5,564 nucleotides of DNA from Planctomycetota bacterium (GTDB lineage Bacteria > Planctomycetota > MHYJ01 > JACPRB01), in the NCBI GenBank assembly GCA_016200125.1, contig JACQFK010000511.1, positions 1-5,564 on the forward strand, read 5' to 3'. The notes below the pieces were generated by a model that did no database searches, had not been told where the DNA came from, and worked only from the letters and a program-made list of their open reading frames with translations. The translations under genes were made by a program, and so were the position numbers. This document shows, piece by piece, positions 4,323 through 5,564 of this stretch (its first letter is position 1; each line of letters starts with the position of its first letter).

Positions 4323-5564
4323 TCAGGCGATCAGCTCGCGCAGCACCCGGCCGTGGACGTCGGTGAGTCGGAGGTCGCGGCCGCCGAAGCGGTAGGTCAG
4401 CGCCTCGTGGTCGAGCCCGAGCAGGTGGAGCACCGTCGCCCAGAGGTCGTACATCGTGCAGGTCTGCTCGACCGCGTGGTAGCCGAACTCGTCGGTGGCC
4501 CCGTAGGCGAAGCCGCCCTTCACGCCGCCGCCGGCCAGCCAGACGGAGAAGCCGTAGGGATTGTGGTCCCGTCCGTTGCTCCCCTGCGAGAAGGGCGTCC
4601 GGCCGAACTCGCCCATCCAGAGCACCAGCGTCGTCTCGAGCAGGCCGCGCGCCTTCAGGTCCTTGAGCAGGCCGGCGATCGGGCGGTCGATCTGGTGCCC
4701 CTGCTTCCCGTGGCCGTTCTTCAGGTCGCTGTGCTGGTCCCAGGGATTGGGCGCGTTGCCTGCGCCGATGTTGTAGGTGAGGCAGGAGAGCTCGACGAAG
4801 CGCACGCCGCGCTCGATCAGGCGCCGCGCCGTGAGGCACTGCCGGGCGTAGGCGGCCGTCTTGGGCTCGGGATCGTCGAGCCCGTAGAGCGCCCGCATCG
4901 AGGGCTCCTCTCCGCGGAGGTCGCAGAGCTCCGGCACGGCGGACTGCATCCGCCACGCGAGCTCGTAGTTGGCGATCGCCGCCTCGACGTGCGGATCGGG
5001 CCCGTGCTCCCCGGCGAAGCCCCGGTCCAGCGCGCCGATCAGGTCCAGCCGCTTCCGCTGGGCCTCCGCCTCCTCGCGCGGCTTCACGTTGGCGAGCGGC
5101 TCCGGCTTGTCGACGCTCAGGAGCGACGCCTGGTGCATCGCGGGGAGGAAGCCGCTCCCGAAGATGCCCACGCCCCCGTGCGGGACCGCCGCGTCGCCGG
5201 ACCTGAGCACGACGTAGCCCGGCAGATTCCGCGACTCGCTGCCCAGCCCGTAGCTCGTCCAGGCCCCCGCGCTCGGGTAGCCGATGAAGGGGAATCCCGT
5301 GTGCATGAACAGGTTGCCCTGCGCGTGCTCGCTGAACTTCGAGGTCATCGACCGCACGACGCAGAGGTCGTCGGCGCAGGAGCCGAGCTCCGGGAGGAGG
5401 TCGCTGACCTCGAGGCCGCTGCGGCCGCGCTTCCGGAACTCCCAGGGGGAGGGCATGAGCGCGCCGTTCTGGTTGAACTGAGTCCGGAGCACCGGCAGCG
5501 GCATCGGCTTGCCCGCGTCCTTCGCGAGCCGCGGCTTCGGATCGAAGGTGTCGACGTGCGACGC
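4323..5564 (-). CDS. DUF1501 family protein (N-terminus cut off by window edge)
   Basis: The frame is open from the right edge to the TGA at 4325-4323, giving 413 residues. The in-frame ATG at 5504 is internal, because the codons before it read [19 protein letters not shown], a conserved DUF1501 segment. About 50 residues are missing, where relatives usually carry a twin-arginine signal. DUF1501 (PF07394) belongs to the alkaline-phosphatase/sulfatase-like fold. Candidate metal or active-site motifs in visible numbering are HVDTFD at 3-8, HAQGN at 80-84, [12 protein letters not shown] at 275-286, GEFGRTP at 318-324 and GRDHNP at 331-336. The enzymatic activity of the family is not established. 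Relatives are abundant in Planctomycetes, Verrucomicrobia and Acidobacteria next to Planctomycete cytochrome C proteins, as here. Probably exported and periplasmic. The family call is firm; the role is unknown. Confidence 0.93.
   Translation of the reverse strand, partial: ASHVDTFDPKPRLAKDAGKPMPLPVLRTQFNQNGALMPSPWEFRKRGRSGLEVSDLLPELGSCADDLCVVRSMTSKFSEHAQGNLFMHTGFPFIGYPSAGAWTSYGLGSESRNLPGYVVLRSGDAAVPHGGVGIFGSGFLPAMHQASLLSVDKPEPLANVKPREEAEAQRKRLDLIGALDRGFAGEHGPDPHVEAAIANYELAWRMQSAVPELCDLRGEEPSMRALYGLDDPEPKTAAYARQCLTARRLIERGVRFVELSCLTYNIGAGNAPNPWDQHSDLKNGHGKQGHQIDRPIAGLLKDLKARGLLETTLVLWMGEFGRTPFSQGSNGRDHNPYGFSVWLAGGGVKGGFAYGATDEFGYHAVEQTCTMYDLWATVLHLLGLDHEALTYRFGGRDLRLTDVHGRVLRELIA

Noticed and set aside
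3808..4956. Minus-strand open frame of 382 codons across the cytochrome and DUF1501
   Set aside because: It is Arg/Ala/Pro-rich and out of frame with two recognised genes that share the same strand.

Overview
The window looks like chromosomal DNA from a high-GC bacterium of the Planctomycetes / Verrucomicrobia / Acidobacteria type. The main support is the right end, where a DUF1501 gene sits next to a small secreted 'Planctomycete cytochrome C' (PSCyt1-like) gene. That pairing is characteristic of those phyla. The phylum is inferred from gene content only; there is no rRNA or other marker here.

Layout. (1) Positions 1-430, minus strand: the N-terminal 143 residues of a TetR/AcrR-type repressor that runs off the left edge. 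A GTTA/TAAC operator-like palindrome overlaps its probable -10 box. (2) Positions 522-2920, minus strand: a two-gene unit, an aldehyde dehydrogenase followed by an alpha/beta-hydrolase esterase, joined by a 4-base ATGA overlap. The TetR gene lies 91 bases further downstream on the same strand. (3) Positions 2921-2965: a very short divergent intergenic region filled almost entirely by a five-unit 7-bp repeat. (4) Positions 2966-3937, plus strand: an unrecognised TPR-containing protein, lower in GC than its neighbours, with signs of two compensating frame changes in its C-terminal half. (5) Positions 3912-4259, minus strand: a small exported mono-haem c-type cytochrome with a clear Shine-Dalgarno and its own TATAAT box. 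It converges on the TPR gene with a 26-base overlap. (6) Positions 4323-5564, minus strand: a DUF1501 protein truncated by the right edge.

How the parts may work together. The aldehyde dehydrogenase and esterase are probably co-translated and would suit oxidation of an aldehyde coupled to hydrolysis of an ester or thioester, but the substrate cannot be read from sequence. The TetR protein carries a cysteine cluster at about the place where the electrophile sensor NemR has its reactive cysteine, so an aldehyde- or electrophile-responsive locus is a reasonable hypothesis. Against it, the only operator-like site seen is at the regulator's own promoter. The cytochrome and DUF1501 genes form a separate, probably periplasm-directed unit. 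I see no CRISPR array, insertion sequence, tRNA, rRNA or defence system, and no convincing new multi-gene system. The most unusual items are the heptamer repeat, the odd TPR gene, and the Cys-cluster regulator with its promoter site.
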